Notes under the pieces: model-generated
Seen by the model: the letters and a program-made list of their open reading frames with translations, nothing else
The model's database searches: none
What the model was told of the DNA's origin: nothing
Assembly: GCA_035463475.1 (NCBI GenBank)
Contig: DATHTE010000008.1
Span: 1-64,000, forward strand
Length of the DNA: 64,000 bases
Origin: JACPDI01 sp035463475
GTDB lineage: Bacteria; Acidobacteriota; Vicinamibacteria; Vicinamibacterales; 2-12-FULL-66-21
Direction of reading: 5' to 3'
Program-made: the position numbers and the translations under genes
Shown: in pieces, positions 7,953 through 15,804 of the stretch
How positions within the stretch are numbered: position 1 is the stretch's first letter
Layout: every line of letters begins with the position of its first letter

Positions 7953-9911
7953 TTAGAGCTCCACGTAATCCTGCTCGACGATCGCGTCGCTTCGCGCGCC
8001 GAGCCGCTCCAGGAGCTCGCCGATGATGGCGGCCTTGTCCTGGGCGTCGCGGCGGGACCAGGTGCGCGACTTCACCTCGAGGAAGTACCCGTCGGTTGCC
8101 GGGTTCAGCAGGCGATCGACGTGTACGAAGAACTCCACGCCGCGGTACCCGACCAGCCACCGGCGCCGGTCCTTTTCGATCTCGCGCTCGCGCTGCGGCT
8201 TGAAGTACTCGCGGTAGAAGCGGGGTGAGTGGGTGGCCGGCGCGTAGAAGCTGGAGCGGAACAGCGGCACCGCGCCGAACACGGCTTCGTGCGGCAGCCC
8301 CGTGAGCGTCAGCCGCGCGCGCACGTTGGTCACGCTGTTTCGTTCGTCGAGCGAGGAGTCCTCGCGGTAGCGCAAGCGTCCCTGGCCCGGATCGTCGAAG
8401 AAGAAATACGTGTCGTACTGGTGGTAGTGGACGGCGCGGATGACGGTGATCTCGTCCCCCTGGAGCGCGCGCAGCACGGTCTCGGGGGACGCCAGGCGCG
8501 CCTTGCCCTGCACCTCGAAGCTTTCCTGTTCCATCGCGCCGCCGATGGCGATCAGCTTCTGGAGCACGCTCTGCTCTCGCCGGATCAGGAACAGGTCGAT
8601 GCGCTTCGCCATGTCGGCGGCCGCGGCGCGGAGCTCGTCCTCGTCCAGCGTCAGGAGGCGGCGGTCGCGCATCAGCCAGCGGCCGTTGCACATGACGTCC
8701 ATCACGTCAGACGCCTTGGCCGCGTACACCAGCTGCGAGTACACCGTGTTGGGATCGCGGCCGAACCGCGGGACGTTGTGCGGGGTCTCGAGATCGACCA
8801 CGATGAGATCGGCGCGCTTGCCGGGTTCGAGCGATCCGGTGATGGCGCCCAGGTGCACCGCGCGCGCGCCGCCGCGTGTGGCCAGCGCCAGCGCCTGGCG
8901 CGCCGGGAGCGCGGTCGGGTCGCCGGTGACCCCCTTGGCCAGCAGCGCCGCGAGCCGCATCTCCTCGAACATGTCCAGGTCGTTGTTCGACGCGCTCCCG
9001 TCGGTTCCGATGCCGACGGCGACGCCCACGTCGAGCATCTTCACGACCGGCGCGACGCCGGAGCCGAGCTTCAGGTTGCTCGTCGGGTTGTGCGCGATCC
9101 CCGCGCCCGCGTCCTTGAGCGCCCGAATCTCCCCCTCGTCCACGTGCACGCAGTGCGCGGCCAGCACCCGCGCGTCGAACAGCCGCTGTTTCCTGACCCA
9201 CGGGACGACGGGCATGCCGTGCTCACGACGGGACTGTTCAACCTCGAGCGACGTTTCAGCGAGATGCGTGTGCAGCGGCACGTCGAACTCGGCCGCCAGC
9301 TCGGCGCACGATCGGAGGATCTCGGTGGTGCACGTGTAGGGCGCATGCGGGCCCACTGCCGGCACGATCAGCTCGTGCCCCCTCCAACGCCCGATGAACT
9401 CGCGCGCGCGGGCCAGGGCGTCCTCGAAGCTGGCGGCGTCCGGCGAGGGAAACTTGACCACCGTCTGCGCGCAGAGCGCGCGCAGGCCGGCGGCGGCCGC
9501 GGCTTCAGCGACCGATTCCTCGAAGTAGTACATGTCGGCGAAGCACGTCGTGCCGGACCGGATCATCTCCGCGCAGGCGAGCTTCGTGCCGAGCGCGACG
9601 AAGTCCGGCCGGACGAACTCCCGTTCGACCGGCATCATGTAGCCCATGAGCCAGACGTCGAGCCGGAGATCGTCGGCGAGCCCGCGCAGCAGCGTCATCG
9701 GGGCGTGCGTGTGCGCGTTCACGAGCCCCGGCAGCACCACGCGTCCGCGGCAGTCGACGGTCTCCGCCGGGTCGTACTCCGATTCGATGCGGCCGACGCC
9801 GAGAATCTCGCCGGCCCTGATGGCGACCGCCCCCGGCGCATGCACCGTGAATGCATCGTCCAGCGTGAGGACGTGGGCGTTGGTGAGCAGAAGGTCGCAG
9901 GGCGTACGCAT
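7953..9911 (-). CDS. MtaD-like amidohydrolase fused to a CYTH-like domain
   Basis: Residues 1 to about 445 form an amidohydrolase of the 5-methylthioadenosine/S-adenosylhomocysteine deaminase group. The metal-ligand motifs are VNAHTHAPM, HTHLAET, AAHCVHVDEGE and GTDGSASNNDLDMF. These enzymes hydrolytically deaminate adenosine-type nucleosides in the cytoplasm. Residues from about 460 to 652 are a separate CYTH/triphosphate-tunnel-like domain (EVQGKARL, RLRYREDSS, YFLEVKSRTWSRRDAQDKA), related to class IV adenylate cyclases and thiamine triphosphatases. The opening ExExK signature is imperfect, so catalysis by this half is uncertain. The total of 652 residues is about 200 longer than a usual MtaD. 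It is the last gene of the minus-strand block, 54 bp after the M24 peptidase. Confidence 0.85.
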   Translation of the reverse strand: MRTPCDLLLTNAHVLTLDDAFTVHAPGAVAIRAGEILGVGRIESEYDPAETVDCRGRVVLPGLVNAHTHAPMTLLRGLADDLRLDVWLMGYMMPVEREFVRPDFVALGTKLACAEMIRSGTTCFADMYYFEESVAEAAAAAGLRALCAQTVVKFPSPDAASFEDALARAREFIGRWRGHELIVPAVGPHAPYTCTTEILRSCAELAAEFDVPLHTHLAETSLEVEQSRREHGMPVVPWVRKQRLFDARVLAAHCVHVDEGEIRALKDAGAGIAHNPTSNLKLGSGVAPVVKMLDVGVAVGIGTDGSASNNDLDMFEEMRLAALLAKGVTGDPTALPARQALALATRGGARAVHLGAITGSLEPGKRADLIVVDLETPHNVPRFGRDPNTVYSQLVYAAKASDVMDVMCNGRWLMRDRRLLTLDEDELRAAAADMAKRIDLFLIRREQSVLQKLIAIGGAMEQESFEVQGKARLASPETVLRALQGDEITVIRAVHYHQYDTYFFFDDPGQGRLRYREDSSLDERNSVTNVRARLTLTGLPHEAVFGAVPLFRSSFYAPATHSPRFYREYFKPQREREIEKDRRRWLVGYRGVEFFVHVDRLLNPATDGYFLEVKSRTWSRRDAQDKAAIIGELLERLGARSDAIVEQDYVEL

Positions 9912-9965
9912 CGGTACTCACGCAGTGTAGCCGTCCCCGCGGGGCACCTCAACGGGCAGGCAACT

Positions 9966-11438
9966 CTATTCGTCCGGGTGCGGTCGGGGGGTGTCGTGAG
10001 CGATCTTCTGCACCACTCCCTGCTCCTGCGCCAGTTTCTCCAGGTCCGCGAGTTCGGACGGCAGAAAGTCCGTGAAGTTCTCGTAGCCCGTCTCGGTGAC
10101 CACGATCGTGTCCTCGTACCGCAGGTAGAGACCCTCTTCCGGAACGCGCAGCTGCGGATCGATGGAGAAGACCTGTCCCGGCTTGAGAGGCCCGCGATAG
10201 TTGCCGACGTCGTGGACCGCCATGCCTACGGTGTGCGAAAACACGCCGCCGCCCGTTTCGACCAGGCGGCGGGCCGCCTGCTCGTAGACCGGTTTCGAGA
10301 ACCTCGTGCGCGCGAACACCGGTTCCATCGCCCGCGCCGCCTCCGCCATGATCTGCTGCGTGGTGACGCCCGGGCGCACACGTGTCATGGTCGCGTTGCG
10401 GTACTCGAGGACGAACTGCAGAAGCTCCCGTTGCCACGGCGCGTAGCGACCGCTCACCGGCCACATGCGCCCGATGTCGCTCGTGTAGTACCGGTAGTCC
10501 GGAGCGTAGTCCATGAGGACAAGGTCGCCGTCCTTCAATGTTCCGGTGTTGCGGTAGTAGTGCATGTTGTTGATGTTCTCGGAGCCGGCAGCCGTGATCG
10601 AGCGGTATCCCTCGAGCCTCGCGCCGTTTACCAGGAAGACGTATCGCGCCGCCGCGTCCAGCTGGTACTCGCTCACGCCCGCTTCGGTGCTGCGAATCGC
10701 CTCCATGACGCCCAGGCCTGCTATCTCGGACGCGCGCCGGATCAGCGCGATCTCGCGCGCGCTCTTGATGCTCCGCAAGTCGTCGAGGACGGGATTCAAG
10801 TCCTTTATCTCGCTCCGCGGATGGCGGACCCGGAGCAGTTCGACGAACCGGCGCTGCCGCGAAGGGGTGCCGTCCCAGTGGTCGTTCGCGCGCGCCACTT
10901 CCGCCGTCACCAGCTCCCCGCGACTCTGTTCGGCGCCTTCCGCAGGGCTGAACTCGGCGTAGATCGCGACCGGCGTGCGCGGCCCCTGGCCGGGCGCCGG
11001 GGGCTCGGACGGCCCGAGGGGCCAGCTCGCGCTGATCATGTGGTCCACCGGCTGCACGTCGTCCACGGCGGTCAGGCGCTTGACCAGCGCGGCATCGTCC
11101 GCCGAGAGCACCTTGCCCTCCGCCCGCTCGAGCCGCTCATTTCGCGAAGGCAAGTACAGCGTCACGGTTCGCGTCCGCCCGTCGAGGAGCAGATAGGAGC
11201 CGGGCGTCTCGATGCCGCACAGGTAGTAGAACGTGTTGTATTGCCGCGGGAACTGAAAACCGTCGGTCTGCGGCATGCCCTGCACGACGGCGACGGCAGC
11301 CGGCCCGATGCGATCGAAGACCCCCTGCCAGCGGCCCTTGAATTCTTCCGGCGGGAAATCGGACTGGTAGTGCTGTCCGGCGATCGGCCGCACGAGCGCG
11401 AGCAGAAGAACACACACCAGCATCAGGCGGGGCACCAT
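9966..11438 (-). CDS. Secreted M24-family Xaa-Pro aminopeptidase-like protein
   Basis: The 490-residue protein begins with a signal peptide (VPRLMLVCVLLLALVRPIAG) and an aminopeptidase-P N-terminal domain. A pita-bread M24 catalytic domain follows. Metal-site motifs are visible as LMDYAPDYRYYTSDIGR (two Asp), FSHTVGMAVHDVG (His) and RYEDTIVVTETG (Glu). The fourth site, normally a Glu in a V-x-E-P context, reads FSIDPQL, so Asp appears to replace Glu. Family members remove N-terminal residues before proline. Export to the periplasm or surface is predicted. It lies on the minus strand between the zinc-ribbon and deaminase genes. Confidence 0.85.
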   Translation of the reverse strand: MVPRLMLVCVLLLALVRPIAGQHYQSDFPPEEFKGRWQGVFDRIGPAAVAVVQGMPQTDGFQFPRQYNTFYYLCGIETPGSYLLLDGRTRTVTLYLPSRNERLERAEGKVLSADDAALVKRLTAVDDVQPVDHMISASWPLGPSEPPAPGQGPRTPVAIYAEFSPAEGAEQSRGELVTAEVARANDHWDGTPSRQRRFVELLRVRHPRSEIKDLNPVLDDLRSIKSAREIALIRRASEIAGLGVMEAIRSTEAGVSEYQLDAAARYVFLVNGARLEGYRSITAAGSENINNMHYYRNTGTLKDGDLVLMDYAPDYRYYTSDIGRMWPVSGRYAPWQRELLQFVLEYRNATMTRVRPGVTTQQIMAEAARAMEPVFARTRFSKPVYEQAARRLVETGGGVFSHTVGMAVHDVGNYRGPLKPGQVFSIDPQLRVPEEGLYLRYEDTIVVTETGYENFTDFLPSELADLEKLAQEQGVVQKIAHDTPRPHPDE

Positions 11439-11564
11439 TCCAGCCTCCTCGAGTTGTCAGGCGGTAGCGGTTGCGTGCATCGGTCGCGACCTCGAGCGGC
11501 GTGTCAGCAGGGTCGCCGCCTCGTGAGGTGGACCCGGGGATGCGTTGCGATTCCGGGCGACCGG

Positions 11565-11837
11565 TTAACTCTCCTCTACATACCAGTCGTCGTGCGGCGA
11601 CCAGACGCCGCAGTGCAGGCAGGCCGTCTGGGTCCATTCGCGGGCGCAGGCCGGACACACGCCGTGTGTCTCGAACGTGTTCCACATGTGCCCGCACCCG
11701 GCGGGGTTGCAGGTCCAGGTGTCAGTTCGCGAGGGCTGCCACTGGCAGGAAGGACACCGGATGCGGAGGCGCCGTGCGATGCCGAGCTTCTCGCTCATCC
11801 GCACATCGGGCGCTCTGAGGAACGTGAGAAAGAGCAT
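11565..11837 (-). CDS. Small zinc-ribbon protein
   Basis: This 90-residue protein of unknown function has paired-cysteine motifs: CPSC, then C-x4-CGH, then CPAC and CLHC. Together they suggest two zinc ribbons. It ends WYVEES. The ATG at 11837 is chosen because GGGAG lies eight bases upstream on the minus strand; an ATG at 11798 (MSEKLG) is possible but has no clear ribosome-binding site. Neighbours are the DUF504 gene upstream and the M24 peptidase downstream on the same strand. Binding of nucleic acid or protein is plausible but not shown. Confidence 0.65.
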   Translation of the reverse strand: MLFLTFLRAPDVRMSEKLGIARRLRIRCPSCQWQPSRTDTWTCNPAGCGHMWNTFETHGVCPACAREWTQTACLHCGVWSPHDDWYVEES

Positions 11838-11867
11838 TGCCGTAACTCCCGAAGCCATTTGCAGTGA

Positions 11868-11886
11868 TCGTCTCATACTAAGACGA
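11868..11886 (-). promoter_or_regulatory. Inverted repeat upstream of the zinc-ribbon gene
   Basis: TCGTCT and AGACGA (11868-11873 and 11881-11886) flank a seven-base loop about 31 bases upstream of the zinc-ribbon start on the minus strand. It may be an operator or a leader hairpin. No other evidence supports either. Confidence 0.2.
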
Positions 11887-11912
11887 GAGCGCGCGCTTCG
11901 GGAAGCTTTCCG

Positions 11913-11940
11913 AAAAAAAATTCCTGCGGACTTGTGCAGC
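11913..11940 (-). terminator. Weak candidate terminator after the DUF504 gene
   Basis: Read on the minus strand, CTGC and GCAG flank eight bases right after the DUF504 stop codon. They are followed by GAA and a run of eight T. Such a T-run is rare in this GC-rich DNA, but the four-pair stem is weak, so this is only a candidate. Confidence 0.25.
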
Positions 11941-12210
11941 TCACCCACTGGCGGGATCGGGCGCACGCTTCCAGATGACGACGCCGTCCCTGTAAACGGT
12001 GCGCACGCGATGCAGCGGGATGTGGCGCGCCGCGCCGGCTTCGTCCACGACCGTGAACATGCCGGGACGCTCCGGATCGAAGCTCACGGATGCGAACGGC
12101 ACGATCTGTTCGCCGCCGGCGACTCGATCGACGTACCCCAGCTCGAAGACACCTCGCGCGAACGCGGCGTCCCATCGGATGCGATGGAGCAGCTCGTCAA
12201 GCGGCTGCAT
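11941..12210 (-). CDS. DUF504 family protein
   Basis: This 89-residue protein matches the DUF504 pattern: LLHRIRWDAAF near the N-terminus, YVDRV in the middle, then IPLHRVRTVYRDG and VVIWKR near the end. Archaeal members of this family have been linked to RNA-end processing or repair contexts, but the biochemical role is not established. It starts 12 bp after the stop codon of the ADOP permease, so the two may be co-transcribed, with AAGGG before the start. The identification is from motif order; the function is unknown. Confidence 0.78.
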   Translation of the reverse strand: MQPLDELLHRIRWDAAFARGVFELGYVDRVAGGEQIVPFASVSFDPERPGMFTVVDEAGAARHIPLHRVRTVYRDGVVIWKRAPDPASG

Positions 12211-12222
12211 CCCTTCGCGCCC

Positions 12223-14703
12223 TTATTCCAGCCTGAGCGCGACGATCGGATCGACCGCCATGGCGTGACGGATGGGCCTGTATGCTCCCGCGGCCGCAGC
12301 CACCACCAGCAGCGCGCAGACGACGGCATACGTCACCGCATCGGCCGGCGCGACGCCGAAGAGCAGCGCGCTCATGCTCCGGCCGACGGCGAGCGCGACG
12401 GCCACACCGGCCAGGAGACCTGCGCCAATGACGCGCGACGTCCGCCACGCGAAGAACCGGACGATCTGCTCGTGGCGCGCGCCGAGCGCGATGCGAACGC
12501 CGATCTCGCGCGTGCGCTCCACCACCTGCTGCGCCAGCAGCGCGTACACGCCAACTACCGCCACCGCCAGCGCCAGACCCGCGAGGAGCGAGAACAGCAG
12601 CGCGGCGAACCGCCACGGAGCCACCTGGCGATCCACGACCGCCTGCATGGGCCGGATCGCATCGACGATCGCGTGCGGATCGATTGCGCGGATCTCGTCG
12701 CGCAGCGGCCCGAGGAACGTCGAGGCGTCGGCCGACGCCTGTACCACGAAGTGACTGACGTCCACTTCCGACTGCAGGTAAGGCTCGTACAGGTCGAACG
12801 TCACTTCCGTGAGCCCTCGGTATCTCACGTCGCCGACAACCCCCACCACCGTGCGCCAGGTTCCATTCTTCAGCTCGGCGCTGTTCATGAGGCGCTTGCC
12901 GATGGGATTGTGGCCGGGCCAGAGACGCCGGGCCGCCGAGCGGCTGACGATCGCGACCGGCGGCGACTCGCGCGTATCCTGCTCGTTGAAGGCGCGTCCC
13001 TCCAGAATCGGAATCCGCATCACCTTGAAGTACTCGGGCGTAATCGCTTCGGCGTTCAGCGAAGGGTTTTCTCCCCACGCGTCGCGATCGCGGGGCGACT
13101 GTCCCTCGAGCAGGACAGCCACACCGGCGCCAATGGGCCCGAATTCAAACGGCCGCAGGAAGAGCGCCGCGACAGCCGAGACCCCGGGCAGCCGCCGCAG
13201 CCGCTCGATCGCGTGGCGATAGAACCGCTCGTTTGCCTCGCCCTGCGGGTACTTTTCCGGAGGCGCGAGCACGTCGAGGGTCACGACGCCGTCGGGATCG
13301 AACCCGAGCTGAACTCGCTGGACCGCGTGGAAGCTTCGAACGGTCAGCGTCGCCGCCACGAGCAGCACGACCGCGAGCGCCGTCTGGACAATCAGCAGGC
13401 CGTTGCGGGCGCGCAGAGTCGTCGTCCGGCCCGCCGGTTCATCCGACGCTGCCAGCAGGTGCGGTGTCGCGCGGCGCAGCACGATGAGGAGCGGGAGCCC
13501 CCCGCACGCGAGGGCGGCGAGCAGGCCGGCGCCCATTGCGAACCCAGCGAGCATCGGTGTGCGCAGCGTGACGTCGCCGAGCCGCGGCACCGTGTCGGGC
13601 GCCAGCGCCTTCAGCAGCGGCACGCACCAGAGCGCGAGCAGGATGGCGGCCGTCAGGCCCGCCACGACGAGCGCGGCGCCCTCCGCGATCCCCTGCCGCA
13701 GGAGATGCGAGCGCCCGGCGCCGAGCGCGATCTGAATCGCCAGCTCGCGCCGGTTGGCCGACAGGCGGGCCAGTAGCAGTCCGATCACATTCGCGCACGT
13801 CAGGAACAGAACCAGCGCGGCCGCACCGATGAGCAGCAGCAGGGCGGGCCGCGTCTGTCCGAAAATATGGTCCGCCAGCGGCGTCACGACGATCGATCGG
13901 CCAGTTCCCGGTTCACCTGTTCCCGTCAGGCGGCCGACGATCCCGTTCATGTCGGCCCGCGCCTGCGCCAGGCCGACGCCGCTTCTCAAGCGCCCAAGCA
14001 CGTAGAGGAACCCGATGCCCCTGGCCTCCAGCAGGTCCACGCCGGCGGCCGCCGAATGGCGGGCGAGCGTCGGCGAGATGGGCAGCCAGAGCGCCGCCCC
14101 GCGGGGATAATCGAACTCCGCGGGCATCACGCCGACGATGGTGATGGTGCGCAGCCCGCCGCCATCGTCGATCCTGGCGGAGCGGCCGATCACCTTCGGA
14201 TCGGCAGCGAACTGGCGGCGCCATACTGAGTCGCTCAGCACGGCGACGCCTGGGCCCGAACGTTGGTCATCTGTCCTCGTCAACGCGCGGCCGAGCGCCG
14301 GCCGCGCGCCCAGCAGATCGAAGAACGAGCCCGACACCGCCGCGAAGGGAAGGACGACGGGGCCGTCCTGCTGCATCAGTCGCGCCGACCAGTTGATCGA
14401 CCCGGTGGCCGCGAGCTGGGAGAAGGACGCGTTCCGCGATTCCCAGTCGCGGAAGTCCCTATAGGAGACTTCCCAGACTGCTTCGGGCTGCTGCTCCGTG
14501 CGCTCCCACATGACCACGAGCGACTGCTGATCGGCGACGGGAAGCGGCCGGAGCAGCACGGCGTACGCGACGCTGAAGATGGCGAGGTTGGCGCCGAGTC
14601 CGAGCGCCAGAACCGCGGAGGCGGGAAGCGCCACGGATCGGTCTCGTCCAAAGAACCGGAGGCCGTGCGCCACGCTCTCCGTGACGAAAGCCATGCGGCG
14701 CAT
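12223..14703 (-). CDS. ADOP-family MacB-like ABC permease
   Basis: This 826-residue inner-membrane protein has two copies of a MacB-type periplasmic core plus FtsX-like permease module. The N-terminal helix around ALGLGANLAIFSVAYAVLLR is characteristic, followed by a large periplasmic region (VVSYRD-type, then FFDLLGARPALGR). A central set of helices, a second periplasmic region and a terminal FtsX segment (VVERTREIGVRIALGA) complete it. Proteins of this layout are the acidobacterial duplicated orphan permeases, which usually lack an adjacent ATPase; none is present here. Relatives export macrolides or peptides or handle lipoproteins. It is the first gene of a minus-strand block. Confidence 0.9.
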   Translation of the reverse strand: MRRMAFVTESVAHGLRFFGRDRSVALPASAVLALGLGANLAIFSVAYAVLLRPLPVADQQSLVVMWERTEQQPEAVWEVSYRDFRDWESRNASFSQLAATGSINWSARLMQQDGPVVLPFAAVSGSFFDLLGARPALGRALTRTDDQRSGPGVAVLSDSVWRRQFAADPKVIGRSARIDDGGGLRTITIVGVMPAEFDYPRGAALWLPISPTLARHSAAAGVDLLEARGIGFLYVLGRLRSGVGLAQARADMNGIVGRLTGTGEPGTGRSIVVTPLADHIFGQTRPALLLLIGAAALVLFLTCANVIGLLLARLSANRRELAIQIALGAGRSHLLRQGIAEGAALVVAGLTAAILLALWCVPLLKALAPDTVPRLGDVTLRTPMLAGFAMGAGLLAALACGGLPLLIVLRRATPHLLAASDEPAGRTTTLRARNGLLIVQTALAVVLLVAATLTVRSFHAVQRVQLGFDPDGVVTLDVLAPPEKYPQGEANERFYRHAIERLRRLPGVSAVAALFLRPFEFGPIGAGVAVLLEGQSPRDRDAWGENPSLNAEAITPEYFKVMRIPILEGRAFNEQDTRESPPVAIVSRSAARRLWPGHNPIGKRLMNSAELKNGTWRTVVGVVGDVRYRGLTEVTFDLYEPYLQSEVDVSHFVVQASADASTFLGPLRDEIRAIDPHAIVDAIRPMQAVVDRQVAPWRFAALLFSLLAGLALAVAVVGVYALLAQQVVERTREIGVRIALGARHEQIVRFFAWRTSRVIGAGLLAGVAVALAVGRSMSALLFGVAPADAVTYAVVCALLVVAAAAGAYRPIRHAMAVDPIVALRLE

Positions 14704-14950
14704 CTTAATTCACCGCAGGGGACGCGGGGCACACAGGGAAATACAACCGCAGGGGAAGCAGGGACACAGGGGATAAACAAACCGCGCGGGACGCAGGGAA
14801 CACACACGGAAAAGACGACCGCAGAGGACACAGGGGACGCAGGGAACAAAGAGGCCAAATGACTTCGCGCGTCCCTGCGCCCTCCGCGGTTCCGTCCCCT
14901 GCGCCCGCGTTCGGGAATTCCGGCTCCTCCGCGGTTCAGGTAGCTCCGGG
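14704..14950. repeat. Intergenic array of CCGCAGAGGACGCAGGG-like repeats
   Basis: This 247-bp gap between the ADOP and dodecin genes is built from imperfect copies of a CCGCAGGGGACGCAGGGA-like unit on one side (about 14709-14850). Inverted copies (GCGTCCCTGCGCCCTCCGCGG) lie on the other (about 14865-14935). Long stem-loops are therefore possible. Related fragments lie at 24670-24705 and 34990-35015. No gene is seen in it. Confidence 0.6.
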
Positions 14951-15154
14951 CTAGTCGTCCAGTACGAAGGTAACCATCATGTTGACCTTGTAGGTCACGA
15001 TCTTTCCGTCTTTCACCTGGGCCTCCTGCTCCTTGACCCAGGCGGACCGGATGCCTCGAAGCGTTTTGTTCGCTCGCCCGATGCCCTGGACCATGGCATC
15101 TTCGAAGCTCTTCTCGGAGGTTGAGCTGATCTCGACCACGCGTGCCACTGACAT
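14951..15154 (-). CDS. Dodecin-family flavin-binding protein
   Basis: This 67-residue protein matches dodecin throughout: VVEISSTSEKSFEDA, then IGRANKTLRGIRSAWVKEQ and a C-terminal strand VTYKVNMMVTFVLDD. Dodecins assemble into hollow dodecamers that store or buffer flavins such as riboflavin or FMN. GAAAGGA precedes the ATG at 15154. The gene is divergent from the DUF309 gene, with 99 bp between the two starts that must hold both promoters. Confidence 0.92.
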   Translation of the reverse strand: MSVARVVEISSTSEKSFEDAMVQGIGRANKTLRGIRSAWVKEQEAQVKDGKIVTYKVNMMVTFVLDD

Positions 15155-15253
15155 AGGGTGTTCCTTTCGCCGGCGACAGGGCCGGGCGAGCGCGGCGCAG
15201 CAATGCACGTGCCCCGGCGGACGCGCTCCCCGGGCAAGCTCAGGAGGAAGGCG

Positions 15254-15655
15254 ATGGTGAGCCAGCGCGACCGGGCGTGCGCCGAGCCGCCACCCGCGCT
15301 GCTGCTCGACGGGATCGAGCAGTTCAACCGCGGCGAGTACTTCGAACAGCACGAGACCCTGGAGGTGCTCTGGCGGGAGGAACGGCGGCCGGTGAGGCGG
15401 CTGTATCAGGGCATCCTTCAGATCGGCGTCGCGTTCCATCACCTTCGGCGGGGCAACTACCACGGCACGGTGTACATGCTGGGGCGCGGCATGGGCTACC
15501 TGGCGCCGTTCGCGCCGCGCTGCCAGGGCGTGAATGTCGAGGCGCTTCTTGCCGATGCCACCGCCGCGCTAAAGGAAGTCGAGCGCCTCGGGCCGGATCG
15601 GCTCGCTGACTTCGACTGGCAGCTCGCGCCGGCCGTGCGGCTGGCGCCGCGTTGA
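15254..15655 (+). CDS. DUF309 family protein
   Basis: The 133-residue helical protein carries the DUF309 signature HETLEVLWREERRPVRRLYQ followed by GILQIGVAFHHLRRGNYHG. Its function is unknown; members are small and metal-dependent activity has been suggested from the conserved His and Glu. A strong ribosome-binding site, AGGAGGAAGG, precedes ATG 15254 and excludes an upstream in-frame start at 15158. Confidence 0.85.
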   Translation: MVSQRDRACAEPPPALLLDGIEQFNRGEYFEQHETLEVLWREERRPVRRLYQGILQIGVAFHHLRRGNYHGTVYMLGRGMGYLAPFAPRCQGVNVEALLADATAALKEVERLGPDRLADFDWQLAPAVRLAPR

Positions 15656-15804
15656 TCGCCCATGCGGCACTGAGCTGTCGTACACGCCCCCGACACGGCC
15701 TGCATTGATCTGGTACCCGGCTGCCGCCGCAAGCAACCACGGACTTGGGCATCAGCGTTGCTAGCGGCTCGCGCCCCCGTTGTGGTAGTAGCTGGATTTC
15801 ACGC

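Noticed and set aside
8229..11867. A 1212-codon open frame on the + strand
   Set aside because: It runs antisense through the deaminase, M24 and zinc-ribbon genes and encodes Arg/His-rich sequence with no fold features. Such frames arise from GC-rich codon use.
11677..13776. A 699-codon + strand open frame
   Set aside because: It is antisense to the ADOP permease, whose helices and domain order are clear; the frame translates to low-complexity Arg-rich sequence.
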